In this document: positions 23,964 through 37,370 of the stretch, in pieces
Numbering within the stretch: the first letter of the stretch is position 1
How the letters are laid out: the number at the start of each line of letters is the position of its first letter
Assembly (NCBI GenBank): GCA_040437565.1
Contig: JBDOQK010000022.1
Location: 310,001 to 374,000, forward strand
From: Albugo candida
Lineage: Eukaryota > Oomycota > Peronosporomycetes > Albuginales
Length of the DNA stretch: 64,000 nt
Direction: 5' to 3'
Position numbers and translations under genes: made by a program
Notes under the pieces: generated by a model
Databases searched by the model: none
The model's input: only the letters and a program-made list of their open reading frames with translations
Told to the model about the DNA's origin: nothing

Positions 23964-25590
23964 AACATGACAGTTTTTTTGGTGGAACTTGGTCCTGTCT
24001 TCTGCGATCTCTATTATTATCAGTCATTGGATAAAGAATTACCCTGTAATGGTCAGAGAGCCGTTCAATTTGTACAGCTGCAAAAATGAAAACACGGTAT
24101 CGAAGCAACGGATGATAAATTTAACCAGACTTTCCTCGCTCCAATGATTATCGTAGATGAAATGGATGTCGAATTTCATCAAATATCTAGCTCAGCGCTC
24201 TAATTTGAGAATGGGTCCTTGGTGCTCCGTGAATAACCGTAAATGAATTGTGATCCGTATACCGATTGATGATTTGCTGACTACGAAAGATACAATCAAC
24301 ACGTTTTCATGTCGCAAAAACAAGAAATGATTTCTCCCTAAAGATGCTACATTGTTTTTGTGATCAGGTAATTTATAATCAGAAGTTTGTGGGGTGAAGT
24401 TGTATGTTTGCATTTTGGTGAATTGTTTGTGTTGTCTTTGTCACAAAATGATTTTAGTGAGAAATGAAAATTTTCCGCTTTGTGATCGGTGCGACCACCA
24501 CCTGCAGTCGTAACATTTTCACATAAAGATTAGCAATGTATTTACTATTGTAGCATCCCAATCTATAAAACTTCGCACCAGGTTGCTTTGCAGATCAATT
24601 GCTACAACTCCCATTTTTTCGGGAAGCGACAAGATGAAATAATGCTAGATATCTCTAGGAATTGTTTGAAAGGACGTCCCCAGGGACAACATTTCTCCAC
24701 CAAAGCATTTCACGCTCCAGTAAAGAAGTATTCGATCTCAACTCCATTGTCGTGTTCTCCGTGAACATTCTGCTTATATGCACTGCGTGATAGTTTCAAG
24801 ACTGTAACGCTCTGGCAAGAAATCATGAAACCCCAGTGAAAGGTATTTTGGAAAATTGTGCGTTTCGTCGAGCCGAATCCCAGTGAAATCATGTTGATGG
24901 ACTATGTTAACCAGCCACCCATACCTCGATTTTTCCGAGGAAGGACGACCACGTGTCTCACAAGAGTAAATTCATTGGTGTCGAATTGGTCAAATCCGAT
25001 CTTAATATCAACTCGTATATATTCAAGATAGTCCAAAATGAAAATCATCAAACAAGTTTTTTAGTTATGCATCGGCTCACCAATTCGTAAGAAAAGAACG
25101 AATCAGACATCAGGAAAATCTAATATGAATCTGATGCCTCTACAAGAAGGTTGATCGATCGATTATTACTGATATAATGCGGGTCATCTATAACCATCAA
25201 CTTTGTAAGGGGTTGTTCGGGCTGTATCACAGCCAGTAGATTTTTAGCTTGATCAAGATCTGGCTCGGTCACAGGGATCTAGAGATAAAAAGCTTGAATA
25301 TGATAGACTAAGATTTATGTTCGGTTTATTTTCTGCGAAGATATGGAAATTCTAAATCCGAGTGTTTCAAGGGATTTGGCTTGGGCAGCAAAATTTTGGC
25401 CAGGTCAAAAAAAAAGAAAATACGATAGCCAATCAGAGGGCTTCGATTGTAGCCAATCAAATGGCTCAAGGTCTATAACGTGTTTAAAAAGTCGACCCTC
25501 GTTGCTATTTCTTTACACATACAATCAAAGATCATTTGTACACTTCATTCATCAGTTACACTAATCACGTTGATGTCCATCATGATAGAG
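23964..25590. other. Region without a recognisable gene
   Basis: AT-rich sequence with frames up to 73 codons only. No motif or repeat recognised. Confidence 0.5.
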
Positions 25591-25654
25591 TTGGGAACTC
25601 GACGGTGGAAGCGGTATTTTCTTCACGGCGTATGCAGCAGCCTTCTCCGTCAAA

Positions 25655-27770
25655 TTTTTCCGATATACATCCATGTATCGAAACTATTTCTGTGCATGGC
25701 GTCGAATGGTTGTGAGGTGACGAATTCCAGAGCCTTAGGAACGATGCTCACCAGGCCCTTCCAGCTATAGTTGCAGTTTTTGCGAGCATAGAACTTGGCA
25801 GCACCCTAGAAGTTCTCAATGAAGTTTAACTCCCAGTAAAATTTGGATATAAATATTATCGTGCTTCCAGCAGCAACGATCAGTTCTTCCAACATGCCTT
25901 TCTGCTCCATGAAGTCCTGTTCGTGGTCAATCGTATTTCTTGCACAGCACATTGTTGACTCAAGGCACTTGTCCTCGCACTGGAGGCACATTCCATCTTT
26001 CCACAGGCCCCTCCCAGTTAAAACCACTTTCAATCGCTTTAAAGAAACTGAAAGAGATAGAAGAGATAAAACACATGATTCAATTGGATAGCGTTCATAT
26101 CAATAGCTCTATCACCTCGAAGAGTAACATGAGCATGAGTTTCAGGAAAGCACATTGGCTGGACTGTGCCATCTTCCATTCTCCCATTCTCCCATTACGA
26201 ATCTGTGGTTGTTTCAACCTGATCTTAAAGTCATTCTTTTCAATACAAGGGCATCAGTAGCAAATGTAGCATGACTTGTAGCATTGTCAAATGCAAAAAG
26301 GGCTTTGGATGTGGCGTACTCTGCCTCAAAGATTGAAATTGCACGATCCCTCACTTGTTTGAACAGATCTTCACCAGTGAACCACCCATCATAATTCTTG
26401 CCAGGGTGCGTAATAACACACGCTTCTTTTGAAATGCTGGGATGCTCAAGCAGGCTTCAAATTACACAGTGATAAGTGAACCCCAACAACAGACAAGAAT
26501 TTGCTGACATGAATCGATCTACACGATCCTTTTTCTAGAAGTGGTTGCTGTCCATCCTGGAGCCATAGATTCTTCTGACTATCGTGTGCTGCGAAGGTGC
26601 TTTCATCGTGTTTTACAAGAATGATCGGCGATCAAAGTGGCCAGGTTTCAATCTCCATATTCTTCCCCGAGACTATTGGCATCTGCACTTCAAGATCCGC
26701 CGTGCGCTTCAGGAAGATAGTACGGTATTCAAGAACGTCGAGGCGTTCATGACCATCGACGAGCATTCCTTTACCATTACCAAAATACTATAGTCCCAGT
26801 CTCTGTATCCATCGATTTGCGGTCTTAAAAGAAAACACTTTTGTTCTTCCCGCATTTGGAAGAATGTGATGATATACATGCTTGGTGAATTCAGCGGGGA
26901 AATTCTGCGCTTCTTCTCACGGAGATACAATCGGAATCTGGAAAGAACATCTTATCCATCAAAAGGCTGCGTGACCTGATATATTGGCCTTGATTGCTGT
27001 TACTAAGATGACGAGTGGCGAGATACATGGTTCCCCAAGTGAGAACCAATCGACAAAACTATGATCATTCCCGACTACCTGGAAAATGACCTTTGAGGCT
27101 TGAATCTTTTAAACAAATGAAGCATCATCAAAATTAAAACGATATGTTAATCCAAAAAATACACTCACTCAAAAAAGCAGCCTCTCATTACAGAATAGTC
27201 ATTTGAAAGGAGACGAAAAAAAGATGCGATAGCATCCAGTCGTGCCCGTTGAGCTTTGTTGGTTGTCGTTTTGTCCTGCTGGTCAAGTTTCGGCATTGCA
27301 GCCGCAAGGTATCCCTCGCCCTTGTCTTCAATTTCGTTATCATTCTCATTCTCGTCATCAGTTTGTCTGCTTTCGTTTTCATTGTCTGGTCCTGCTTGTG
27401 CATCTTAATATATAACTTGAAAATATGTCTCGGGTCGACGAGAAACAAGTGCAGCATTGCGTTTTTATGCACGTTTTCGTCGTAGAGTATGGCTCGAATT
27501 TCCAATGTACCGACTTGGACGGTTCTAAATAGAGTGTATTTTAAGTGCTGCAAAGTCTGCTTCAGTATCAATTGAACCCCCAGCCTCTTCGACCTCAAGC
27601 TCCGCATCCTCGTCCACCTCCATAACAGTAGGCCGAAAGTTTGGTTTTTTGAAATCGGGAGGTTGGGCAAGTTCTCTCTTAGAATTATAAGGCTAGCATA
27701 TCGCTCTGACAGCCTCACTTCAAACTTTTTTAAGATTTGACCAGTTTGAGCTGCTGTGAACATTTTTTGG
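25655..27770 (-). pseudogene. Large DDE transposase (IS630/Tc1-related, 'DGHER' type), broken
   Basis: In order on the minus strand: an acidic N-terminal part (from about 27.64 kb), then a helix-like ANRWIQRLG followed by KGMLVDGHERLDVLEYR (about 26.84-26.72 kb), VKHDESTFAAHDS (26.6 kb, first catalytic Asp), CVITHPGKNYDGWFTGEDL (26.4 kb), ALFAFDNATSHATFA (26.28 kb, second catalytic Asp), a cysteine-rich GMCLQCEDKCLESTMCC (25.97 kb), and ELNFIENF with GAAK after it (25.82 kb, carboxylate region). This order matches a transposase family common in fungi and oomycetes. A stop replaces the expected Trp just after ENF, and several frame changes occur, so it is inactive. Terminal repeats were not identified. 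Confidence 0.7.
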
Positions 27771-28413
27771 GTGGTGCCATTGTGGTGGTAATGACAGGGT
27801 GCAATCAGAATTGGAAGGTGAGCGCGGAAAAGAAAATAAACAAAAAATATATTATAATATATTCTTATATCAAGCTACACTAATCCTGAATGGCTGATAA
27901 ATAGGTTATTGTCACTTTTGAAGTATAGGCTGCATAAAATTGAAAATTCTTAATTTGGCCGCAAAAAATCAGGAGTTGATGGTGATAGGTCCCGCGGTCT
28001 AAGTCTCAATGTACGTTTTCCTCATCATCCTATTTGGACAATTCGTGGTCGAGAGATTGAAGAAAAGTAATTGATTTAGGAATTGATAAAACACATCACT
28101 GAAGTGAAAAATTTCAGTTCAAGTTCCAATGAACAAGGGAAAACTTCTCTAAGTCCATACACTGGATTTTGCAGCCCCCCATGAGGGCAATAAGTAACCT
28201 TTCGTTCGATAGAGAAGGGTCAATAAATTTGAAAAGAATCGATCGCTATTTAAGTATCCAGGGATTCAGGAAGAAAATAGCTCAACCGTGACGAAGAATA
28301 CATGCCTTGATTTTATTCAGTCTCAAGCGCACATAGAACGAAGAGAGTCACAGAGAATATCAACGACTGCAAGCGGATGTTGACGATTACACTGAAGATA
28401 TTAGCTTACCACA
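27771..28413. other. Spacer without a recognisable gene
   Basis: AT-rich DNA between the DDE transposon and the gypsy element. No coding or repeat feature recognised. Confidence 0.5.
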
Positions 28414-28418
28414 ATCAG

Positions 28419-28597
28419 TGTAGGGCACGATGGCATGCGAAAGATAATACATGTTTACGCAAGCGATGACGTCATCTAGAAATTAGGCAAAGAATCCAGT
28501 AAACAGTCAGCAGGCTTAGAGTAGCACATGGCTGGAATTAGTGACCTAATCGCACTTTAATTTCGTTTTTACCAGCTCCTGCACTAGCTCTAATAGC
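28419..28597 (+). repeat. 5' LTR of the gypsy element
   Basis: Starts TGTAGGGCACGA and is collinear with 30847-31023. The right end is approximate. Confidence 0.7.
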
Positions 28598-29842
28598 ATT
28601 GGTTGGTCAGAAACTCTAACTCTGACGCGACCCTGACCGTGACCCTCACCTTAACTTCGCCTAACTTCGACCTCAGCAGGACCTGCTTGACGCCGATCGA
28701 TCAAGTGTCTAACGTTGGTGCGCAAAAGCCATTAGCGTGCCTTCAAATCTCGGAGCGCATGCAAAGCTTGCTTGCGATAAAATGGGGCAATAACAAGAAA
28801 TGTTTCGCAAGTTTGCCGAGGCGACTACGCTTAAGGACCTACAACTTTACGCAGGCAACGCTCCTTGTCAAAGTGTACAGATGCAAGAGTCGTTTGCTTG
28901 GTTTGAGAAACAAGTGTAGCAGTATTTTGAAGTAGGCGCGTCGAGTGAAGGAGCGCGGCGATGACAGCCACAAATATTCCTACCATCGGAAGCTGCTCAA
29001 CGGCACAGCATCAAAGTGGTTTGTCTTCTCGCAGAACAGCGTTAATACTGTCGGTTAACTATTCTTTCATATTAAGCAAGAGTCTTTATCCACAGACCTA
29101 CAGATCCGGCTTCGTGGTAGACCTCGGAATCTCACTCAAGCGCAGTGTCGAGAGCTTAAAGAGTTTGTTAATCGCTTCCGATAGCTTTGATTCAAGTGCG
29201 TAACATGACTGACGTCGACTATACCTTCTACTTCACTCAAGGCCTGAAAATTAAGACACATGCCGAAGCTGAGTGTTGTCGTTGCTCGTCTCTTGGTAAG
29301 GCAATATATGTCGTATACGACTTCGAGCGTTCACGTTTTGGCATAAGGGGTTAAAGTATCAGCAACAATTTCCTCGGTCAGAAAAGAGTACTCATCGACT
29401 CTTCGAGGATTCCCGACCCAAGCTAATAGATATTGACAACGTGCAAGTAGTGTCACGAGAAGAGTGCTTTCAACGCAAGTTGTGCTTCTATTGCAACAAA
29501 CCAGGACAACAACTCGCAGAGTGCCCGACAAGGCCAAAAATCCGAGCACTATATCGGGGCCGAGCGCGTGTGTGAGCATTATCGAGAGTGTTCAAGATAG
29601 AAGTGGAGAGGCTGACAAAGCTATCGTGTGTGATCAATTTACGGTAACTTCGGTACGAGTTCATTTGGTCAACAAGCAGACTTATTCGCTGCGAAAGCAC
29701 GGTACAATTGTTGGTACGCAGCACCGCCCATGTAAAGTACGATTTTGGAGCATCGACAAATGTGATTCAGTCTTGCTAGCCTCTAGAGTTATCAATACGC
29801 AACGAGGACAGTCAACGCGCTTTGATGGGTCCCTTACCACGC

Positions 29843-29942
29843 NNNNNNNNNNNNNNNNNNNNNNNNNNNNNNNNNNNNNNNNNNNNNNNNNNNNNNNNNN
29901 NNNNNNNNNNNNNNNNNNNNNNNNNNNNNNNNNNNNNNNNNN
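29843..29942. other. Assembly gap (100 N)
   Basis: N run within the gypsy element. No repeated flank seen, so missing pol sequence may be hidden here. Confidence 0.95.
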
Positions 29943-30846
29943 CATCATGGACTACCGGTGGTCATCATCAATGATCCAGAACCAAAGTGCACTTTAAACT
30001 TTCAGAATTCGCCAACGGCCATTATGGGCACCGCCCTGTCAATGGCGACAGCACATCGCGCACAGGATCACTGTTAGACTGAGCGACAGAATTGAATTTT
30101 GGAGAATGCGCTACGCTGCATGGTCTAGTGCCATGGCGACGACTGGTAAACTAATCTCCAGACTATCGAGTCTGCTCATGAAGCTTTGGTGAGAAAGGCA
30201 ACACAGCCACCACATTTTTATGATTTACACAGGTCATCAGGTCAGCAATGCTTTTTTTGTAAATTTCAATGGCGTCGGAAAGAACCTACCTGTAGCCGAG
30301 CACGCAAGACATTTTGCAGGCATAGCAAAGTAGTATGAAATCATCACAAAACAACCTGTTCCAGGCTCAAGAAAAACAAAAAGATTCCTACGAGAGGAAA
30401 CGAAGCAACGAGTCCTTCAAGGCTGGAGACACAGTCATCTTTGCTGCAGACAGCTCAAGCTACGTCATCAGAAAATGGTACACGAATAGAAAAAGATGAA
30501 GCTGTTGGCGAAGGAGATCGGACCGTTTCAGATTACAGAGAGGATCAACAAAAATAATTCCAACCATGCGCAGCCACGGAACTTCAGCAAGTTGCATCCC
30601 AGTTTCAACATCGAAGTTTGAAGCCTTTCGTCCAAACCCCGAGGGGACTCAGCAGTCGCCCGGTCCTAAAAGCAGTGCCTGTAATCCTCGAGGAGGAACC
30701 CGGTAGCGAGTTGTACATTGTAGAAGCGCTGGTCAAGAAACGTGTTTGTACCTGGAAAAGGGAAACGAATATGCGGCATTTGTCGCATTGCGGGACCTGG
30801 TACACGATTTCATGAGATTCAAATCGCTAATTCCGCTCGGGAAGGA

Positions 30847-31023
30847 TGTAGGGTTCGACGAAATGCGAAAGACGATACATTTATACGCAAGCGATGAAGT
30901 CATCGACGAATCAGGCAAATAATCCAGTAAATGAGTCGGTAGGCTTGAATTAGCACATAGTTGTGAACTAGAACCTCATTGATATTGAACTTCAATTTCG
31001 TTTTTACCCGCTCAAACACTACA
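30847..31023 (+). repeat. 3' LTR of the gypsy element
   Basis: Starts TGTAGGGTTCGACG and ends CACTACA, followed by the ATCAG target duplication. Confidence 0.75.
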
Positions 31024-31312
31024 ATCAGAACCAAGTAGTTCTCATCGACAAGATGACCATCTGAAGGAATGGGTGATGATATCTCTCATTAAAAGTCTTG
31101 AAGATAGAGCAAAATTTGTTCACAAGCAAGCGGAAGTGCGTCAAAGAGCGCAATACAGTAGTGTGCGAAGGTGAGGGCTTTTTGAAGATTAGAAAAGCTC
31201 CAATGTAGAAAGCATTTTTTACACTAGGAGCAGTTTGAATTTTACGAAAATCTTTAAAGTAAGTCAGTTTGATTATAATACTATTAAAGTATTTTTGCAT
31301 CAATTTTTTTAT

Positions 31313-32284
31313 GGGTGTGACTGTTGCCACAGACGTTTTGACTAATGCCACAGACAAAAAACATCTATGATTGGCTAATACGTCTGATTGGCTAATTTGT
31401 GTAGACCAATATGATTCATTGATAGGATGCCTACATCACTGCATCTACCTAAGATACATAATAGAGTTTCTTATTTGAAGTTGTTAGTGCACTTCTTAGA
31501 GTCCGAGCGGTGCCCTGATACACCACAAGCTCTGCATAAACGTTTTTGGGGTTTTTCCTTGGGTTCCACATACTCAAACCCAGATTAATTGCGTCGCGTC
31601 CATCCATTTTGTTGGCGCGGCCTTCCGTTGGAGCGCGCATTACTGGCTCTTGCAAACTTTTCGAATTTTTTCCGTAAGTGTCTGAAGTTCGTCGAGTGTC
31701 GTGGCCTACTGATGTTCTGGCAAGGCCCCAAAGCAGGTGGCCACTTAAGCGAGGACACGTCCGGTAGAGCGAAGAATATCGATGTGCGATTCAAGTTTGT
31801 CAAAGATCTGGAGAAAAAGAAGATGATGAAGGTGCAGTACTGAGAGTCCAAAAAAAATGCGTGCGGACATTCTGACCAAGACCCTCTCAGCGCCACGAAT
31901 CAGCGAGCTCCGCGGACTTATGGTACTCACCGGGTAAGTATGCCCACACGGAAATGAGTGTTGTAGAAGCGCAACTACTGAGGTGTGAATTTATGACTGT
32001 TGATGTGGTCAGACGCGACTGTTGATTTAACGGACACGGAAGGTAACTAGGATAACAAAGAAAAATACATTCAGTTCCTAATTATTTAAATCTACATGTA
32101 AGCTCAACAGCAGGAGAGAAGAAAGGAAATGCGAAAACGTGGAAACGTGTAAGGTATTATGTATCTATCTTACGTAGACGCAGTGATATATCGATCAATT
32201 TTAATCGGTTTACACAAATTTGCCAATTACAGATGTTCTGTCTGTGGCAATAGTCAAGACGTCTGCGGCAAAATAGTCACATCC
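31313..32284. mobile_element. TIR transposon carrying a copia fragment ('GCCACAGAC' family)
   Basis: The ends are inverted over about 75 bp: the left reads GGGTGTGACTGTTGCCACAG, the right (reverse complement) GGATGTGACTATTTTGCCGC, and both continue with a second CCACAGAC copy and an ACATCT block. TTTTTTAT stands on both sides (31305-31312 and 32285-32292), an 8-bp target duplication; a 9-bp reading would have one mismatch. No transposase is inside. Instead it holds the end of a copia pol region and perhaps part of an LTR. The doubled GCCACAGAC motif is shared with the element at 44939-46993. Length about 972 bp. Confidence 0.72.
31670..31940 (+). mobile_element. Ty1/copia RNase H end, fossil fragment inside the TIR element
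   Basis: The plus strand shows SGRAKNIDVRFKFVKDLEKK followed, after a break, by ADILTKTLSAPRISELRGL, the usual C-terminal end of copia polyproteins. A TGTTGTAGAAGCG stretch right after it (31,963) could be an LTR start. The fragment belongs to a copia family different from the 7.8-14.4 kb element. It is broken. Confidence 0.7.
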
Positions 32285-32620
32285 TTTTTTATATCACTTA
32301 AAAAGGCTTTCGCACTTATTTTATTCAAGAATATGCAAGCATAGCTCCAGTAAAAGAAGAATATGAGATGAATATAGAAAGATTGGAGTACGAGGATGAA
32401 ANNNNNNNNNNNNNNNNNNNNNNNNNNNNNNNNNNNNNNNNNNNNNNNNNNNNNNNNNNNNNNNNNNNNNNNNNNNNNNNNNNNNNNNNNNNNNNNNNNN
32501 NCCTTTTTTATATCACTTAAAAAGGCTTTCGCACTTATTTTATTCAAGAATATGCAAGCATAGCTCCAGTAAAAGAAGAATATGAGATGAATATAGAAAG
32601 ATTGGAGTACGAGGATGAAA
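32283..32620. repeat. Assembly gap (100 N, 32402-32501) with 119-bp identical flanks
   Basis: Bases 32283-32401 recur exactly at 32502-32620 after the N run. Probable unmerged contig ends. Confidence 0.85.
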
Positions 32621-35600
32621 TGCTTGGTCACACTCAGAGTGAGGAACGGCTGATGGTCGGGTAATGATGGCCTCCACAGGAGAAAAAGCACGACCACAAC
32701 GTGCCAAAGAGCAACTTGATGATAGAAGCTTGGATTTATAGGTGCTATCTGGTGTATGAAAAGAGAATATCAGTTTTGGACTAAACAGTAAGAGAAACCT
32801 GTTTAGGATGCCAGTGGCTGCCTGCATCGATCAGAATCCAACTTTGGATTGTATGTCTATAATCTGCAATATGATGATTCGAATATTTTCTAGGATGGAT
32901 TTCTGCAGTACTTTTATGGGCAAGAAATGTGAAACTGAAAAGATTGGATTACTGTACTGTACAAAGAAATGTAAAAGAAGCAATTGAAGACGAATATAGA
33001 TGGTCCATTGAGAAGGGTTAATGGCCCATGACTCCTTGGACATCCTTTACAGCACATTCTACCAAGTAGCAGCCGAGGTTTATGTTAAATGTTTGATTGT
33101 CTCCAATCATCTTGTTGGGTGGGGTCTTTCGATAGAAATCGATATCGTGTCAAAGGTATATCAAAGATTGTTTGACGAATACAATAAACCTTGGCAGACT
33201 TGGAATAGGCTCCATGTTGCATGCAAGGGTCCAATAAGTATATCGAGGATGTTGAAATAGTGCGAAATACGTCGATGGTGCACCGCTTCTGCTGTCATCG
33301 CCTATAACACAAGAAGCTACCAATCACCTTGTCCAATTTTTTTAACTAGGTGAACAATATACCGGACGGATTTCCGAAGCAGAAAGGTTTCGCACCGATG
33401 GAAGCTGCTTAAATCACAGTCAAAATGACTTATCTGAGGAAGAAGCCGTGTTCTCTATACGTTTCTTAGCCAAAGATATTGGACGGTTCCCAATGATAAT
33501 ACGCACTGGTTTACAGAACTAAGAGTGGCAGTTCCACTGGACGGTCTAGTTGCATGACGTTGAGATGCATTCCGTCAAGTATAATTCCACGGCTTCATGT
33601 GTATGAGCCCAACAGCTCTCTCTATATCGAGGCAATGCTTTTTAGAACTTTACATAAATACGTATTAGAGTGATGATGGACGTCAGAAAAAGTTTGCTCA
33701 TTTACAAAATTTACAACAGAGTGGAGTCAAGCAGAATTATGGTCTCTCTACAAAATGTTGTTCTGTGAATATTGACACGCTAGTGTGTACTTGGACACAA
33801 CCAAGTAAGGTTTCCGAAAGAGTAAAATATTTCTTAATGTTAAATTGCCTCCGATGACGGATTTCGCCACATTCCTGAGACATGCGAGCTTCGTTTGACT
33901 TTCACCGTGTTTCTTGCATATGCGAGACTAATCGAAGCTTAGCATCAGCTAAACTAAGTCTAAGTTGAAAGAAGCAGTTGACCTGCGCCATGAATAAATG
34001 ACACGAGCTTCAAAGCAGGATATGGAATTACTATGGCTTTTCCTTGTTTTTTTGATAAAATTGCACTATAGCTGCTGTCCACACAAAACGCACGGTAAAA
34101 GAACCCATTCTCATCAAGTTCGGATGGACTACCAAAGAAACTCACTACACTGTATAGATGAAAGGTACCCTACAAACCGTATTCCGATGACACACCCAGT
34201 TGACTATTTGACAATTGGTATGTCTGTCGATTCCACCTATGATTAGTAGATCGAGCAATGTTCTCCCTCGCAGACGTGTACCACTACACCTCATGTTTCT
34301 CAGTAGATTGATTAAATAGTCACAAAAAATTGGAGTATCGTTGTACTAAATCATTCGTCATTGTGTATATATGAAAGCGTGCTAATTATCGCTTGTTCAA
34401 TAAAATAGAAGTTGCTTTAAGGTCACCGCAATCTCAAAACCATTTGCATCCTTCAATACCCAATATCAATTTCGCAAGCTCAAAACGACAGGCTATATAT
34501 TTAACCATTTTGTACTATCCCATGTACAAAACGTTTTGAGTGATGAATGTCTGGCCAGACAACCTGTGCTTTGAATATCATACCATGCTTTCATTTTATC
34601 AATTTTACAACTTGACTCGATACATCTACCGTCTCTCGACAAATATTTCTCAGGGCTAATTACATAAAAGAGATCAAAGAGATGAAGATAGAAATAAAAA
34701 CATATAGCTCCATGTTTCATCACCGAAAATGAAGTGCTTTTTTTTGAGGCGATGGCCTATGTCGAAAATTGTGACGCCACACATTTGCATCCCTCAAAAG
34801 ACTTACTTCTGCATTAGATTTTTTTTCTTGTAGCCCTTTCAGTTGTAGTTGCCATGAAGGTACTGAAGTCGCTTATCTGATGATGATAAATCAACATAGC
34901 TGCACCAAGTTATAGAAAGATTTAAACATTTCAATAAAGCATTATCTGCATCTTTGAGGTGTTGAGCATTGAACAAAACTATGCGTATAGACCTCCGAGG
35001 GTGGACCTTCATCATTTCAAATGCAGATAGATGATGAAGTTCGACCAACATCATATGCTGGGAAGTGCTAAATGTAAGAGTAACTTCGCATCATCCAATG
35101 ATGATGACTTCAAGTACGATTTTTTGATTCCAAGCCCGTCATCAGACTTAAATACAACAGCTGGTCGCTTGATGATACAGTTTTTGATCTTCCATTATGC
35201 CACACTTGGTCTCAGACGAAGGCATTCATTTGTAAAATGAGCTATACATCCAGCGGGTACTAGAGCCGAGATATCCCTCTATCCCGTCAGTATCCCCGTA
35301 TACAAATGATGACTGAGCGAGTGAATAGGAAGGTCATAATCTTACAAGTGTACAGCTCAGTTAATGGAAAATGCAACCAGACCAATAAGCAGAGATTGCT
35401 CCATCGATAAATAAAATTTGGGTGCAGGTAACATCCGGTTTTCCTCGATGGAGAAATCTGATAACTTGGTATTACTGGATAATATATATAGTTCTAGATA
35501 ATAAAACTGTCGGGACGGGGACAACTTTCCAGAATATATCCTTCCTGAAGAAATACAAGAGACATAGATACCAGAAGATTATACGACAGGATGTGCGGGG

Positions 35601-37368
35601 GCGCAATTTACAGCCAGTGTGAACTTCGTGTGAGTTTAAATGTTGTTGCCATCTGCTGGACTGGTTGTTTTGAATACACAGAAGAATCGAGTAGACTTAA
35701 CGAAAAAAGAGTCCATATTGCTCAGGGAAAGAGCTTACTTAGTGATTTCCAATAACTGAGCTGGGGGAATTCGAAATTGGACGCGAATGTCTATTGCTCT
35801 TCAATTACGTATAGATGTAATATCTTCTAATTAGTTTTCTTACAAGCCTCATGATATCGTTAATTAGCAAATAAGATTAGTTCGTTTGAAATGGAAGCGA
35901 TATATTATTCGTCAACACGAGATTCGCTGCGCTATGCAGTGATTCAAAATAATCTCGCCTTATTTGTTTTGACATCCGATGCTGTATGTAACACTCAATA
36001 TCACCTCTTAACGTCCGCACGCTTGTGAAGTTGGTTGATATTGGCTTATACCTCCAGGGATCAGACATTATCTTTCGTTGGTAGAATGTCCCAAATAGAA
36101 AACATGCTCAATTACATTCGCTCTCCACTAAGCTACGGTTGAGGCAAAATATGAATCCTTCATGAATCTACGACCAATCTTCTTCTTCAATTTTACCTGT
36201 CTTTATTTGATTGGTGTGGATCAAGCACATGTATTCTTTCTAATCATTTATGAAGATTCACACAAGCAACAGATGTATCTCATTTGCACCTATAGTGAGA
36301 TTAGCAATATATATAGTGAAGTCGCCTCTCTCGGATCAAGTTCATATTAGTCTCGCGTTGTGTTGATTTTCTCTTGTATTTCGATTTTATAACACTACCT
36401 CCAGAGGTGGCATAAGACTAGTTGTACCTTGAAGGACTTGATGCGTATGCTATAGAATTAGTCATAGAAAAAAAATTGTATCCTGAGTAGATTCATGTTT
36501 CTCTCAAATGGATCGCTATGACTTTTTTGAACAGGAGGACTGAAATCATCAAACTTAGATTAAGAACGCTGATAGAATCAGCAAAGGCTTTCAATCCATT
36601 ACAGCTGTATGCGCCTCACTCATGATTATTTTTATTTTGCTCTCTTCCATGCCGCTTTGACATACTGCACGTCTATGCTGTAGTTACTAACTCTTGATTG
36701 GCGTCGTCACGATGAGGTTCGTTTTAAATTCACATGCATTTTACGAGCAGACAAAGAAATCTTGTCTTTTTTTATTTTATTTTTTTTTCCGTTGGATTTG
36801 CCTCAAATCAGCACGCGTAATTCGAATTTTTGATAAGTTATGTGGACTCGTACCGAATATGATGACCTATTTGGCGAGAAATAGCTTACAATCCAGTGCG
36901 TAAAGATCCCGAGCTGCTTCTTTAGAGGCCGCAATTTTCCTGAATACTCTATTTTAAGTGAGAAGAAAGTGTGTTTGGACGTCCTTTAATATCGTCAACT
37001 CGTCGATCTTCTTGGATTATTACCTTTACGGTTGCTTCTTACGCGAAGGAAAGAGATAAATATGATGCTAGACTTCAGATGTAGTCCCTAGATATATTTT
37101 TGCTTCTTTCTTAATTATGAGGAATGCAGTGTACCCATGAATAAGACGAATTGGTCATCACTATCAGAAAGAATGGATCTGAAAAATAGATGTAAAGAAT
37201 TTGTATATTAGAGCAGCAGGAAGTCGAAGAAGAAGTCTAATAACTGTCATAACTGTCTACGAATTACAACGTTTCATTCAGCAGACGTTTATTTCAATAA
37301 AATGCACTTCCATACGTCAACAGTAGAAAAAATTCAGCTATAATTAAGCGAATTAGAGAGAAGAGAGG
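32621..37368. other. Long AT-rich region without a recognisable gene
   Basis: The best frame is 33021-33260 (79 codons, plus), without known motifs. A short stretch near 33370-33500 (plus) reads EEEAVFSIRFLAKDIGRFPM, protein-like, but it is short and isolated and I could not place it. Other frames of 60-82 codons have no features. No tRNA, repeat array or transposon end was recognised. Confidence 0.45.
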
Positions 37369-37370
37369 TA

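Larger units (their letters stand above)
28419..31023 (+). mobile_element. Ty3/gypsy chromovirus, internally shrunken, with 5-bp target duplication
   Basis: Direct LTRs of about 177 bp lie at 28419 to about 28597 and 30847-31023. Both start TGTAGGG and share CGCAAGCGATGA and the AATCCAGTAAA block. ATCAG stands directly before the left LTR (28414-28418) and directly after the right one (31024-31028), as expected for a 5-bp target duplication. Between them are a gag-like region, a zinc-knuckle region near 29,480, an integrase C-terminal region (30,390-30,620, with KLLAKEIGPFQI and LHPSFNIEVLKPF) and a chromodomain-like tail. Most of pol is missing from the visible sequence, and a 100-N gap lies in the middle. 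Broken many times; LTR divergence suggests considerable age. Confidence 0.78.

Noticed and set aside
27188-27763. 191-codon minus-strand frame taken as a host gene
   Set aside because: Another frame over the same bases gives an acidic stretch and then leads into the DDE transposase motifs, so this frame is a shadow.
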